The translations under genes were made by a program, and so were the position numbers. This document shows positions 11,002 through 22,559 of a stretch of 64,000 bases of DNA, piece by piece. Origin of the DNA: Arthonia radiata (taxonomy: Eukaryota; Ascomycota; Arthoniomycetes; Arthoniales; Arthoniaceae); the NCBI GenBank assembly GCA_002989075.1, contig PSQN01000005.1, forward strand, positions 1,563,241 to 1,627,240, written 5' to 3'. The notes below the pieces were generated by a model, which was given only the letters and a program-made list of their open reading frames with translations, was not told the DNA's origin and did no database searches. Position 1 is the stretch's first letter. The number at the start of each line of letters is the position of its first letter.

Positions 11002-14000
11002 TCACTCCAACCCAATACTAGGCACAAAATACGCACTCCGCGGCGCCCTCAAACTCCAACTCCGCTCCTTCTTCCCTTTCTCACCCTCTTTACCGCCACC
11101 GCCCCTCCCCTTAACTTTCGAACTCTTGCTCCGTGCCACCCCATCCCCAAACTGCTCAATCAACCCCACCACGTCCTCCGCCGCGGGCGTCGCGGGCGTC
11201 GCGCTCCCGGTTCGACTTGAGTTGCGGCTCCGCCCGAAACCCCCTAACGTGGGCGTGCGACTGGGATGTGCGGAGGTGGGCGTACGACTGGGGTGTGCAG
11301 AGGAGGGCGTACGACTCCCCTCTTTCACTTTGTGCGTACCATGGGATACACTGTTTTTCTTACCACGTTTGGAGGTGGAGGTAGACGTTTTCGTCGTATT
11401 AGACCGCACAGGCGGACTAAACATACTATCCCCACTCCATCTACTGCCTGGGATGTTTGCCCAATTACTCGTCGGTATCGGGGGCGCACACGCGTTCCGC
11501 ACGGTGATGTAGCCTGGGCCCATGCCCGCTGCACCCCCACCCCCACTCACACCTCCATCACCGCTGTCTTTGCGATCGGGCAAGACAGCAACACTACTCT
11601 TACTCCTTCCCATGCCCGGACGCTCTGGTGGAGAATCAGGCACAAACATCTTAAACGTATCACTCCCCTTCCCGCCCGTCGCCGCGGAACTCTCACTGTT
11701 CATCCTTACCCTCATTACTGCATCGTCGCTCCTACTCCGGCTTAAACTGCTTTCGCTCCTGATCGCTTTCAAGCGTTGCGCCGCCACCGCCGTGTCGAGG
11801 CGCGGCAGTTCGCCCCGGCGCATGATCACGGCGCTGTTGCTGCCGTGGCGGCTGAGGCTGAGCTCCGGGACGGCGGGCGTGGAGTCCCCGGAGGTGGGCG
11901 AGGACGGCGCGGAGGTGAGCGGCGCGAAGATAACCGTCGTGCGTTTGTCGGAGTCGCGGGAGGTGGAGGAGGAGACTGAGGGCGCGGGCGGTATGGAGGG
12001 GGTGTGGGGTGCGCCGCCCGGTGCGAAGAAGGGGGAGTCGTTGAGGGCGAAGGGCGGGGTCGGTGGTGTGGGGAGTTGGATTTTTTCTGTGAAGATGGGA
12101 GGTGGTGGAAGGGGAGGGGGTTTGGGGAATGAGCTTGGTGGTGGTGGTGGTAGAGGTGGTGCGGATTTGGGCGTGGTGGGCCGTGAGGAGGTGGGTGTTG
12201 TGGGGCGTGAGAATGAGGTCTTAGATGGGGCGAGAGATGTGTGTCGGGGTTTTGGCGAGTCTTTTGGTGGTGGATGTGGTTTGGACTTGGGTAGAGATGG
12301 AGGGTAGGTGGCTGACTTTGGTGTGAGGATTGCTTGAGGCGTAGATTTTGGTAGTGGCGGTAGAGACAGTTCAGTGTTTGGTTTTGGTGACGGCTGGATG
12401 TATGGCCTGGGAGAAGATTGTGGTGTAAGTTGCCTGATCGATGGACTCTTGAGAATGGATTTGGGTGGTTTCGGAAACGAGGAGGGTGACGGTGTGAGCG
12501 GTGACGTCTCGACTGCCTTCATTGAAGGAGGTCGTAATACTTCTTGCGAGCTGAACTTTGACAAGGTTTCCGCTCGAGCTCTGTATCCAACCTTTGACGG
12601 CTGACGTGAAGGTATGTTGAGCGTCGCGTGTGTTCTGGGCATGGGCGGAGGTCGCTGTGGAACAATTGGCGGCGGAGGAGGGCTCCTGCATGGTGGCGGT
12701 ATCATGAGCGTCGGAACATTGATTGTAGGTGTCGTGACATTTCCTGGCGTGGCATTGTCGCTGATCGCCCTTCTGTGTGTGTTTGACGACTCCATGAATT
12801 CGAATGGATCTTCACCAGGCGTGAAATACACACTCGGTTCACTGATGGCTCGAGCGTGCTTGTCGGAGACTGGCGTCTTTGGGGACACTGGTTCATCATC
12901 TGCGTCTGCCTCTGCTTCTTCGTCGGAAGAATCCGACCCGACATCTAGGAAGCTCATCATAGAATCGTTGCGCCCCTCGGGAGCTAGCGCTGGATAAGCA
13001 ACAGGTGAAGCAACAGTCAATTCTTGGGCACGACTGATCTCAGCGGAGAGGCGTTTCAGGTGTTCTTGCCGACCTTGATCAGGGAGTGGCGCAGCCTGTT
13101 GCTGGGCATCAACGCTTTCCTCATAGACGACCTTGACAGCTTGCTGCAAAAAGTTCAGGCTTGCCTTGGAGTTTGTCGTCGCTGGCCAGGAAGTCCATCC
13201 AGAATCCTTGGCAATCTCAAACACATGCGGTTCTGCACTTGACGCCGCGGTAGCGAGATCGAGGACAGCGGTCGGACCAAGACTGAGCAGAAACGCGGTC
13301 CAATCTTGGAGACAGCGCTCGGCAGCCTCAGCGTCACCAAGCTTCACGTGGTGGCCAGCAAAGACGCCAAAGATGCGGGCCTGAGAAATTCGGTCTGCAT
13401 TCGGGCACTCGTAGACGGGAGCGAGAAGCGATTGCAGACATTTCCATAGCTCGAGTATGTCGTACAGTTCCTCCGAAGAGAGTCCGTTAGGTCCATTGCC
13501 TCTGCCGAATGAAGGATTCGGGTTGCAGTGGCCTCCTGTCAACCAGTCCACTTGATCGACAATGTTACCCTCCCAGCCATTTCGCCCACCAAAAATGGCG
13601 CAAAAGCTCCAAATTCGCCAAAGCGCAGAGTTGATGTCGGACTTGCGCTTTCGATCCCGGCCACGGAGGGCCTCTATCGTCTCTTCACGGAGAAGTGGTT
13701 GGCATCGCCTGAGTAATAAGGATTTCACTGCTGGTAACACGTAAGTATCTCGCTTAATGGCTTTCAAATAACCTTTCGCCGTTTTATCGGACTGCAAATC
13801 GACAAAGTAACTGTTGATGCCTACCTCTCGTGCCTCAGCCGCGGCGGGTTTCGCCAAAGCGAACACGTTCTTGATCAGGGCAGACTCATTGCGCTTGTAC
13901 ACGCCATAGAATCCCTTGTTGATGAGGGCACAGTTGAAGAGGTCTTCAACGCTATCGATGGAGGACAGGACGGAAAGGATTACGGCTTCAGCGGCTTCAT

Positions 14001-15365
14001 TGCTGATGGAGGCTTCAATATCTTGAGGGGCTTCTGAGGCTTCTTGAGACACGACTGGAGGCATTTCATCCATGGGCTTGGCATTTTCGACGGGAGCACT
14101 TGGCTCCGAGGTAGTCTCGCTAGTCATCCGCTTGCGAGAGCGCACAGGCACGGCAGGAACAGAGGCCTTTGTGCGTAGTGATGACTTGCGGCCTGGATGG
14201 CGCGGTAGGGCAGCTGGGGTTGCTATTTCACCGACAGAGAATTCTTTAGTCTTCGGAATAAGGTGGCCTTCGTCAAATGTATCCCCAATAGCAGGATCAA
14301 TGACGTTGAAATATCGACCACCCATAGGCGAACCGTCTGCTGGTGTCTGCACTTCACTCAGGCTGCTTTGTGATGTTCCGCTTTCGTAGTGTGATAGCGG
14401 TGATTGCATGTCTGAGGTGTAGACGCTCGAGTTGTCAGATGCAAGACCTGGTGGCGATGGGCTGCCCTTGGAGCTATCGTATGAGGTACGCTCGAGTGGA
14501 TGAACCGGTCGTGAGGAACGAGCGGTGATCGGTATGGCGTTGCAGACGTCTTCTGGACGAGGAGGAGATCCTGATGCTGGTATCGAAATACGCATACCAG
14601 GCCTTCGAGTCCTGCGCAGAGATGATCGCCGCGGAACGGTGAACTGTGTAGGAGAGGGTGGTTGCTGAAGAGCACCAAGATACTGTGCAACGACGGACTC
14701 GGGTAGATAGATCGTTTGGCCGTCTTTGATGACCGGTACCAAACCACCACTTAAGGCATCGGAGGCGGTCGTTACGGAAGAGCTCCCGCTCTCGCTGCGA
14801 ATTCTCGATAGAACTTGATTTGTAGCTTCAGTTCTCATCTGACTCTCCGATGGTAGCGCTGATCCCTCTGGTACGCTGCTCAAGATTGAGCCAGCATCTT
14901 CGAGAGGAGTATTTTTCCCTTTGCGACTGAAGAACGATGGTCGCGAAGAGGTGCGTTTCTTCGACAGCGTAGGTCGCAAGAAAGAGTCGCTATCTTTGGG
15001 AGTGCTGCTCTGTCTTGAGACAGGACGTGAAGACGTTGATTGAGCGTCTTCACCACGAGGACCTGGGAAGTGGTCCTTGTTGTTCAAAGAAGTCGCGCCA
15101 CGTGAATTTGGATTTGTGCCAATACCGGTGAAAAGACAGCTGTTATTGTCAAATAAGTCAGCTCGGGCTCATGCACGTGGTTGGGGCGCAGATGCGCGGC
15201 ATCCACCCCACGGGAACGGGCGGCTCACATCAGATTGTTCCAGTATTCAGTGCTTCGGGGGTTGTGCACGGTTGATGCGGTTGAAGTGCCCGATGAAGAC
15301 TTGCATGTCTCCGTCCTCTTTAGAGTTGGGGGTGCACCCCGAGAGTTAGAAGTTCGAGAAGCCAT
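11002..15365 (-). CDS. F-box-like, largely disordered protein, two exons
   Basis: Exon 1 is 15365-15229 and exon 2 is 15139-11002 (89-base intron with GTGAGC donor, CTGAC branch and AACAG acceptor), giving 1,424 residues. Exon 2 alone has no usable ATG near its start, so the first exon (starts MASRTSNSRGAPPTLK) is required; splicing in phase restores EYWNNL-I-CLFTGIG. A start 15 codons further up at 15410 is possible. Residues 1-~420 are Ser/Pro-rich and basic; an F-box-like helix pair lies near 425-465 (ILSVLSSIDSVEDLFNCALI then NKGFYGVYKR), followed by a folded helical region to about 760. The rest is disordered, with proline runs (PPLPPPPPSSFPKPPPLPPP) and repeated Ser/Arg patches, ending in a basic tail. 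Expected role: substrate adaptor or scaffold; F-box assignment is by motif only. Confidence 0.75.
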
Positions 15366-16814
15366 CTCGTCCAGTATCTTGCTGTATGCCTTGTGCCTGT
15401 CGTGCCTCAATTGCCGTATCTGCCAGCCAGTCCAGTCACGCTTCGCCTCGTCGCAAAAGCCTCAAGAGCGTCTCAAGCCCAAAAATACGCGCGTAGCCCG
15501 CGTGAAACCTCCGGAAACAGTAATGACGGCTCGCCTTCCGCGCGGATCAGCCGAGAGAGCCACACTGCGTCTACAAAGACGACGAAGTGAGCAGTGTCGT
15601 TCGAGACGAATGGTGCTGGGGTATCAAAGAAAACGAAAGTGTCAGAAAAGCGTTGAGAGCGAAGGCAGCGTGCAAGATAGGCGCTATGGGACTAAAAGGT
15701 GCCAGCGCGCCGGGCAACATGCATGCTGCGATAAAGCTCGGCACATTTTTTTCTACGGATATCAGCTGTATGACAAGCTGCGCCTGTGGCGCCGATCACG
15801 GATTTGACGCGAAATGTGAGTCGCACCGCCGCGGGGTCTGTGGCAGCGGGGATCAGACCCTCGCTCGGTGAGATTTCTGCAGGTCGCGTTTAGACGTTTG
15901 GTGTCATGATTGTGTCGCTGGATTGGTTCAAAAGATGCGCCGGTTGCGCCAAACCCCAAACATCAAACCGTTCAAGGGTTAGATCGCGTGCGCCTCTGGC
16001 GTCAATGCACGATCTGGTCTCCTCGGTGCGTTGCGTCTTCCCCACCTCACCACCCAAACCACATGTCCGACGCTACTGACCCCGCTTGCTGGTCGCTCTT
16101 GCACCAATTCTGCAGAGACTGACAGCAGCCGGCCGTAAAGAGCAGGGCGATCCTCAAAATGTAAAAAGCACCTGTAGTTTGGTTGAAATCACTGCCTGAA
16201 CTGTCGTCTGAAATCGTCTTTGTATTGCTTCATCCTAGATCGTGAAGCCGAAGTAGTGTTATCCGAACTATGGTTGAGAAGCTGCCACTGATGGATGTGC
16301 TCTTTGACTTCTCGCCAGACAGCAAACGGCCGGCAAGACCGCACGGGTGTGCCTCTTGGCCTGCGTCAAAGAGTAAACGCGACTATCTGTCGTGCACATT
16401 GGAAATTGCAGGCCGTAAGTCAGCATCTCGCTTCAACACGAAGATGTGCCTCTGGCTTGTCCTTGTCTGACCTCGCTCTTGATACATCTTGTTTCTTACT
16501 GCACAGTCGTCGTCGCCCACAGTTGAGAAACCGTCGACATTGCGATACCCGAGATCAAGTGCGTATGCAGGTTCCCTAGATTAGCGCTGCCCTGTCAGGT
16601 ACAGTCAAGCTGTTGAGACCCTTGCCTGGGTCGTAGAAGCTGCACTTAACCCTTGTCTGAGGCAATCGATAGTAGCATTGCATTGCTTTCGTCCAGTCCA
16701 GGCTCTGTCGTGCATCAAGTGATACAGGACACATGGTCAACACATTTCATTGTCCTCGAAACGGCAATCGAGTTTACTAGACCGTACCTATCTCTCAGTT
16801 ACGCCTTGTAGCTT
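15366..16814. other. Intergenic, 1.45 kb
   Basis: Upstream region of the F-box-like gene and 3' flank of the oxidase, both minus strand. The 208-codon plus-strand frame at 15181-15807 runs antisense to the F-box gene's first exon and intron, has no domain and is rejected. No RNA gene seen. Confidence 0.45.
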
Positions 16815-18191
16815 TCAGATCTTCGACGCCTTTCCAGACCCTTTCGCGCAAAAGCAACTCGCAAAAGCACTTCTGAGCCGCGCTTGTCGGTCATCTTCAA
16901 GATCACTCAGCTCTCTATGAGGGTAGGCTTTCTCATGAGCTCCTCTGCCAGTAGACGTCCCTTTCTTCCACGCCCAATGTTCATCCTTCTCAGCACCGTT
17001 GCTCACGCCATCAAGTACATTGATGACATACTTGCCAATCGTCGGTAGGAACTTGTAGCTGTGGAATGAGCCGCCAACTGCGAGGTACAGACTTGCTAGG
17101 CGCTCGTCAGGATGCCGGCAAATTACGTGGTCTTGAGACGGGCTTACAGCGTCCCAGCATAGCCGCCAGTAATCGACCGGCCGACTTGTGAGATGAGGGA
17201 ACAGCTTCTTCGACATCTTCGCGATGGTCTCTTTTTGAAGCTTCTCTGGCACGATACGTTGATCTCGTGGTGGAGGCATAGAGATCTTGTGGCCCGTTGA
17301 CGTCTTTACAGTATTAGTGAAGGAATCGGCGTTCGTCAGCTTAAGCAGGTTGTTTTGCGGCGGTGGCTGAGCATCGCCATACTCTCCGAAGATCGTCACA
17401 GGCATCCCTTTCAAGAGGTGAAGCTCTGTTGGATGCATGAGATAGTGGACGACACAGACGCCAGCTGCCGTCACTTGCTGCTCAACACGGTCGGGCTCCG
17501 CGATATCTAGCTGATCTTCGACGCTTGTTAGAAGACTGCTGGTCCACGCGCCGGATGCGAGCACGATCTTGTCAGCCGTGAGCTTCTCGCCACTCTTGAG
17601 CTCCACCGCAGTGATGCCTCTAGTCTCACCAAGGAGCAGGCGGCTGACGTCGCCTTGAATGTATGTCACTCCGTTGTCTACGGCCGTCTTCATAAGCTCT
17701 CCTGTAGCCATACCAGCATCGCACCAGCCTGCATCAGGATTATAATAAGCGTCATCAAACCCAGCAAAGTCCGTCCATTGGAACAGTCCGCCGAACTTTC
17801 GTCTAACCTCCTCCAAGCTCAAGTCAGACGTTGGGTCTTGACCTCTGTCGCGAAAGTTCTTTCGAATGCGAGATGCCAGGTCATCGCCCTTCTCTCGCAT
17901 TGCTACCCATCCCGTCTTGTGAAAGTAGCCTTTGCCGCCAAGCTCAGGCCATGTTTCCCAGGCGTGCATTGCTTCCGTAGCTAGATCCATGTAAAAGCGA
18001 CTCGAGTAGTCTTGCCGAATGATCTTGTTGATGTCTGTTGAGGCTGCATGCTGCGGCGGAAATGAGGTTCTGTCTACCACGGTCACGGAACGGTTGCGAC
18101 CGGTAGCCTTTGATAGGTGATACGCTGTGCTGGTTCCGAATATGCCAGCTCCAATAATGAGCACGTCCGAATGCTTGGCCATCATGTTCAC
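16815..18191 (-). CDS. FAD-dependent fructosyl amino acid oxidase-like enzyme (amadoriase/sarcosine oxidase family)
   Basis: 458 residues, intronless; the family is normally 430-450. These enzymes oxidise glycated amino acids or related secondary amines (sarcosine, pipecolate, saccharopine) releasing H2O2, often in peroxisomes. The N-terminal Rossmann motif is SDVLIIGAGIFGTSTAYHLS, with the flavin loop RTSFPPQHAASTDINKIIRQDY. FAD in this family is covalently bound through a Cys; the candidate is Cys345 in RLCWDAVSP (codon at 17159-17157), equivalent to Cys342 of characterised amadoriases, followed by ICRHPDERLASLYLAVGGSFHSYKFLP, the usual FAD-binding C-terminal motif. The C-terminus is SKI, close to a peroxisomal PTS1 but not canonical. 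Start could also be the third Met at 18182. The true substrate is not fixed by sequence. Confidence 0.85.
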   Translation of the reverse strand: MNMMAKHSDVLIIGAGIFGTSTAYHLSKATGRNRSVTVVDRTSFPPQHAASTDINKIIRQDYSSRFYMDLATEAMHAWETWPELGGKGYFHKTGWVAMREKGDDLASRIRKNFRDRGQDPTSDLSLEEVRRKFGGLFQWTDFAGFDDAYYNPDAGWCDAGMATGELMKTAVDNGVTYIQGDVSRLLLGETRGITAVELKSGEKLTADKIVLASGAWTSSLLTSVEDQLDIAEPDRVEQQVTAAGVCVVHYLMHPTELHLLKGMPVTIFGEYGDAQPPPQNNLLKLTNADSFTNTVKTSTGHKISMPPPRDQRIVPEKLQKETIAKMSKKLFPHLTSRPVDYWRLCWDAVSPSQDHVICRHPDERLASLYLAVGGSFHSYKFLPTIGKYVINVLDGVSNGAEKDEHWAWKKGTSTGRGAHEKAYPHRELSDLEDDRQARLRSAFASCFCAKGSGKASKI

Positions 18192-19711
18192 TTATTTTTG
18201 CAACAGAGAGCTCGCTGTTCCTCTGCAAAGCAACTCACTGTAAATGCAACAATGGATGGAAAGAGAACCTGGTTATGACAGAAAATGGCCAGGAAGAAGA
18301 TGATATGTTCGCGCCTTCCTCAGATGGAGGACACATGTTCGCCCCGCGTCAGGAGGAGCTGCTGTGAGCTCTGAAGTCGAGGATGTACTTACTACCTTCG
18401 CTAAATCCTAGAAACTGGCTCAGCACTGGTTAGTCGCTTTGCTGCCTAAGACGGCGGAATTTGTCGAAGCTGTGAAGACAAGACCTCATCATTGCTGTTT
18501 GGCCTGGCACAACCGCTTTACGCTTTTACTGCCCTTTTCTAGCACCAAAGACGATCACAAGCCATCATCAGGTTTGACTTTTCTTCCTTAGCACAGTAAG
18601 TTCTGTTCTAGAAGACCATCCTAGGTACTGTTACTCGGGACCGGCTTACGGAGAGCGTCTTTCAATATTTACTTCGTATACGCTTGGTCGTAGTTTTGCA
18701 TGGCCGTAAAGCCCCCACTCTGTATGCGCTTATCCTCGAACAATTTCTACCAGTGGCGCTGTCCGTCGAAAACTACTGCAACGGTCCATTTCTTTTGATT
18801 AAGGTGTCCGCAGTGGACACATCGGCTGGAAAATCTTCCATATTGGGTACAAGGTAGGCACACCATGACTACTATTATGTAATCAGATGAACGAAGTCGG
18901 TGAGCCGCGCATCCTCCCTTCATGAGAAGGTCACATCTTACGATGACGAAGGTGAGGGAGAAGAAGGCGTCTTGTTCGATCTCGTCTATTGCCTACTGAT
19001 GCACAGCCGGTAAGCTATGTTTCAAGTTTTAAAAGAACGAACCAAAAGAGCGAGAGTGGGGCAGCCACGAGACAGAGCCGGCCACACCAGACAAAATTAG
19101 GACAAAGTTCCCGCAAGACTTGTACTGAAAAAGAACACTCACCAATTACCCATCGTCATGACACTCATTCTGGGCTCTTCTCGGCCTCAAAGTTGCAAAA
19201 TACTGGAGCAGAATGTCGACTCCCTGCAAGGATAATGGCAAGATCGAAGCATAAACGCAGCAGCACTTCTGTAGCCCCTCACTGTTACCTGTATTCCTAA
19301 TGTAGATCTCGTGTGACGAGTTCCGAGCACACGGCTTGCGGCACTGCAGGGTCATTTTGCAGATTCGCGGGGAGAAGTCCTTTTCCTTTCCTTTTCCTCA
19401 ACAATCCTTAGAAAAATGTCTTTTGCTCCTTGATGTGGCCTATTTCGATCGTCAGTACTGCCCTATGCTTGACAACCACTTTCAACCGCGGAGTGTACGG
19501 TCGGCCCGTTCTCACGCAGTCTGACGCAAGGACGCACGGGACAGCATCCATTGATTGTCGCATCTCTTCCCGCGTTTTGTAATAGGCACATTCGTCCTCA
19601 AGACCGAACGTACATTATCCAGAGACTTGCTGGGGTATATTTGTCGTCGTGTCACAAGTGCATTTTCACCAATCATCAAGACTAGCGCCATTCTATCTCT
19701 ACCAGCAGGTC
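18192..19711. other. Intergenic, 1.5 kb, divergent
   Basis: Lies between the oxidase (minus) and the next gene (plus), so it holds both promoters. Short frames (for example 18989-19300) have no domain. A pyrimidine-rich run ending TACCAGCAG immediately before 19712 could be a 3' splice site, so the next gene may have an untranslated or short coding exon upstream. Confidence 0.4.
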
Positions 19712-21274
19712 ATGGACGCGAGATCGATGGGCGTTGATCGCCGTCATGCAAGGTATGGACGTTCCACAGAGTATCCCTCTTTATCTCAAAATACCCTAAG
19801 AAACATATATAGGTCTTCGATCCTACCAAAGCCTGTACAAGATTCAGCGCCAGTCGAAACCAAGCGGACACCTCGCAAACTCCAGAAGCGGTACAGGAAA
19901 GGCCTCTCAATGTCGGCCATCACCACCAAGCCTTCGATCCAGGTCGATCCTCCCAAAGCGTACGAACTCCGTACCAATGAAGCTGGACTGAAGTATTACC
20001 ATCTCCTCGTCCCAGACTTCGAGCAGGTCGCAAACATTCAGAAAGCCCGGAAGGAGATCCTTAGCGACATTGAGAGCCAGATGACGCTTCTCTTGAGCCC
20101 GGGCGCCCAACCACAGAGACCAGCGTCTTCCGTCTACAGCGACCAGCAAGCCGAAAGTCGCCCACGATCACAGCTCGTTCATTTCATGGAACGGTCAGAA
20201 ACCCCCGACCACTTCAAAGGCAGGCAAAGCGGCGCAGGCAACGCGCTCGCTAGCAATCCGCCGGACCTGGTCACCTCACGTTCCCTCCGTAATCCTCCAC
20301 GCTCTACCCGCGGACCACTGCTACCCACCGAGCGGCCCACGCCAATCCGCGCCCTTACCAGTCCACCACCTTCGAGCAGCGTGACCGCCGCTCGCAATAT
20401 TCGCAACTCAATCCTGATGCCCGCGCCCACGAATCCGCCTTCAAGGCCACTACCCGAACCACCGGCGACCTCTCCTAGTGCTCCAACTCACCTAGCGCTC
20501 CAGCTAGAACATCAAACGGAGACTCAACCACACACCCGCCAATCCTCCTCCGCCCTCCCCGAGCCGCCAATCGCTCACCCACCAACCGCGAAACCAGCGA
20601 CACCCAACCACACCCGCCTCCGCTCCTCCTTCGCCGCGCAACGCGAACAACGCACGCGCGAGAAGAAACTGCGTGACAAACCGTCGTCGCTCACGTCTGC
20701 GAGTACGCGCAAGTCGTCTATGGCGAGCTCTCATCCCAATCACCATACCTCAAAGCCCAGTGTGCAGTCGACACAGGAGCAGGCCTCGTTTGCAGAAAAG
20801 AGCGTGCCTCAAGGGTCGGAAGCGGTGGGCTTCCACGCCCGCAGTCTCCGCACGAAGCGCTCGCTCCCTCAGTCCACGGCAGGTCAGATGGAAGCAAGAG
20901 GAGAAGAGGCGCCGCGGTTGCGGAATCAGCGGAGTCTGGCGCAGTCGGAGGGGCAGAGTGATAGCTCCGGGACGCGGGTGGGGAGCGAGACGCAGGAGGA
21001 GCTTTTGAGGGGTAAGAAGCTGGATGCGAGTCTCGGCGAGAAGAAGAACGATCTAGACGGGAAGACCTCGGAGCAGCGATGGGAGGCTGAGCTGGTCGAC
21101 TCGCACCTCGTCCAGAAGAAGTGGGAGGCGGAGCGGAGACACCTGCAGCGGGAGATGATGGCGTGGCGGCAACGGTATATTAATGAGTGGGAGCGGCATG
21201 CGGAGACGAGGCGGGAGTTGGCAACGGTGACGGAGCGGTTGGAGGCGATGCATACGTGGGAGCAGGTGGGGTGA
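19712..21274 (+). CDS. Fungal orphan protein with disordered middle and C-terminal coiled coil
   Basis: 520 residues, intronless in this reading. I do not recognise the family. The first ~130 residues are basic with a compact-looking segment (YELRTNEAGLKYYHLLVPDF, then RKEILSDIESQMTLLL). Residues ~135-430 are low-complexity Pro/Ser/Arg/Thr-rich. The last ~75 residues form a charged coiled coil (QRWEAELVDSHLVQKKWEAE onward to RLEAMHTWEQ). The layout resembles cytoskeletal or septum-associated scaffold proteins, but that is only an analogy. The frame continues 63 bases upstream without an ATG, so 19712 (CAGGTCATGG) is the first possible start unless an upstream exon exists. It converges on the next gene with 157 bases between stop codons. 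Confidence 0.65.
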   Translation: MDARSMGVDRRHARYGRSTEYPSLSQNTLRNIYRSSILPKPVQDSAPVETKRTPRKLQKRYRKGLSMSAITTKPSIQVDPPKAYELRTNEAGLKYYHLLVPDFEQVANIQKARKEILSDIESQMTLLLSPGAQPQRPASSVYSDQQAESRPRSQLVHFMERSETPDHFKGRQSGAGNALASNPPDLVTSRSLRNPPRSTRGPLLPTERPTPIRALTSPPPSSSVTAARNIRNSILMPAPTNPPSRPLPEPPATSPSAPTHLALQLEHQTETQPHTRQSSSALPEPPIAHPPTAKPATPNHTRLRSSFAAQREQRTREKKLRDKPSSLTSASTRKSSMASSHPNHHTSKPSVQSTQEQASFAEKSVPQGSEAVGFHARSLRTKRSLPQSTAGQMEARGEEAPRLRNQRSLAQSEGQSDSSGTRVGSETQEELLRGKKLDASLGEKKNDLDGKTSEQRWEAELVDSHLVQKKWEAERRHLQREMMAWRQRYINEWERHAETRRELATVTERLEAMHTWEQVG

Positions 21275-21431
21275 GGTGAAGAGACTGCGCTCGTGGACTG
21301 GCATGTACGATTGGATATATCAGAATTGTGTACGAATAGACGGGAAAAAGCCTTTGGATATCCAAACATCCAGACATTCAAATCTATACAAGCTGCGTCA
21401 CAGCTACGCTATGCAACAGCAATCTCTTACC

Positions 21432-22559
21432 TTATATATCCTTTTTCTCCACCTCTTGCGTCCCTTTCCTCTCCTTCTCCCCTCCCTCACCCTTCCGCCT
21501 CCTACCCCCCAAAACCCACGTCCCCACCCCCAACACCCCCACCAAAGCCGCAACATCCCACCCCAACGTCCTCACCGCCCACCCACCCTCCAGCAACCCC
21601 ATCCCCAACAACGCCCAACCCCCCTCACTCAACCCGACCCCCAACCCCAACGCGCCAACCCCCACCAACGCCACGCCCCCCAAATCCAACGGCAAACCCC
21701 ACACTCCCGCCAAACACGCGCGCGCAGCCCCAACCTGCACGAGCAGCTGCTCGCTATTCAGAACGCACGGCACATAGCTCAGGAAAGTCCAGTAAGCGAC
21801 TTGCACCGCAATCGGCACCGCGACGGCCACGAACTGCGGCTCCTCAGACTGGAAGGGCTCGAGGAAGGCGTCGAACATATCTGCTGCCTTCTCTGGCTGT
21901 ATCAACAGGACGTGAATTAACACGAGCGCCAGCGCGAACGAGACAGGTAGGATCTGCGCGAGCAGCGCGTACGCGAGTTGCGTGGACGCGGGGATATTGT
22001 AGGATCTGGCGAGCGCGGCGAGGATGAGCGTGCCGGTCATGGTGGCGGAGAGGGAGGCGTGCGTTATGGCGGCGGCGGAGGGGGCGGTCAGGAGGGACCA
22101 GGCGAATTGGGTGAAGAGGGGGGTGTGGGTTGTCCAGGAGTAGAGGGAGGTAGGGAGGGAGGTCCAGGTGTTTGGGGCGGTGGTGTATGTGCGGTAGGAG
22201 GTGAGGAGGAAGTTGAGCATGTTGTAGGAGAGGGTGGCGAAGCTTGTGAGGGCTAGGACCGCGAGCATGGCGAGGCCTTTGCGGAAGCCGCTGTCTTGCT
22301 GTATGGTGGGTGGGAGGCGGCTCCATGCGGTGTGGTGGACGTGCCGGAGGTAGCCTATCAGGCCTAGGGCGGCGAGGATGTAGGCGATGAACGTTATGGC
22401 GCCTACGGGGTTTGGGTCGTAGGAGGGTTGGGACGCGGCGGAGTGAATGGCTTGGAGGGAGAAGGGGGAGCCGGCGGTGGTGGGAGGTTGGCATTGCGGG
22501 AGATAGGGGGGTGGGCCTTTGGGTGGGTTGCGGAGGCGGTCGGGTATGGGGGCGTTCAT
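21432..22559 (-). CDS. Fungal orphan multi-pass membrane protein with C-terminal KKDI
   Basis: 375 residues, intronless. No named family recognised. A Pro-rich N-terminus of ~45 residues is followed by about seven or eight hydrophobic segments, beginning GAITFIAYILAALGLIGYL and including TGTLILAALA, LPVSFALALVLIHVLLI, VAVAVPIAVQVAYWTFLSYV and a Gly/Leu/Val-rich pair near the end. The extreme C-terminus is a charged tail ending KKDI, an exact di-lysine KKXX sequence that in type I or multi-pass proteins with a cytosolic C-terminus directs retrieval to the endoplasmic reticulum. This suggests an ER membrane protein; the topology needed for KKXX function is assumed. Head-to-head with the thioesterase gene. 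Confidence 0.7.
   Translation of the reverse strand: MNAPIPDRLRNPPKGPPPYLPQCQPPTTAGSPFSLQAIHSAASQPSYDPNPVGAITFIAYILAALGLIGYLRHVHHTAWSRLPPTIQQDSGFRKGLAMLAVLALTSFATLSYNMLNFLLTSYRTYTTAPNTWTSLPTSLYSWTTHTPLFTQFAWSLLTAPSAAAITHASLSATMTGTLILAALARSYNIPASTQLAYALLAQILPVSFALALVLIHVLLIQPEKAADMFDAFLEPFQSEEPQFVAVAVPIAVQVAYWTFLSYVPCVLNSEQLLVQVGAARACLAGVWGLPLDLGGVALVGVGALGLGVGLSEGGWALLGMGLLEGGWAVRTLGWDVAALVGVLGVGTWVLGGRRRKGEGGEKERKGTQEVEKKDI

Noticed and set aside
11522-12307. 261-codon plus-strand frame
   Set aside because: Antisense shadow of the proline-rich region of the F-box-like gene.
15181-15807. 208-codon plus-strand frame
   Set aside because: It runs antisense to the first exon and intron of the F-box-like gene, has no domain and irregular, Arg/Cys-rich composition.
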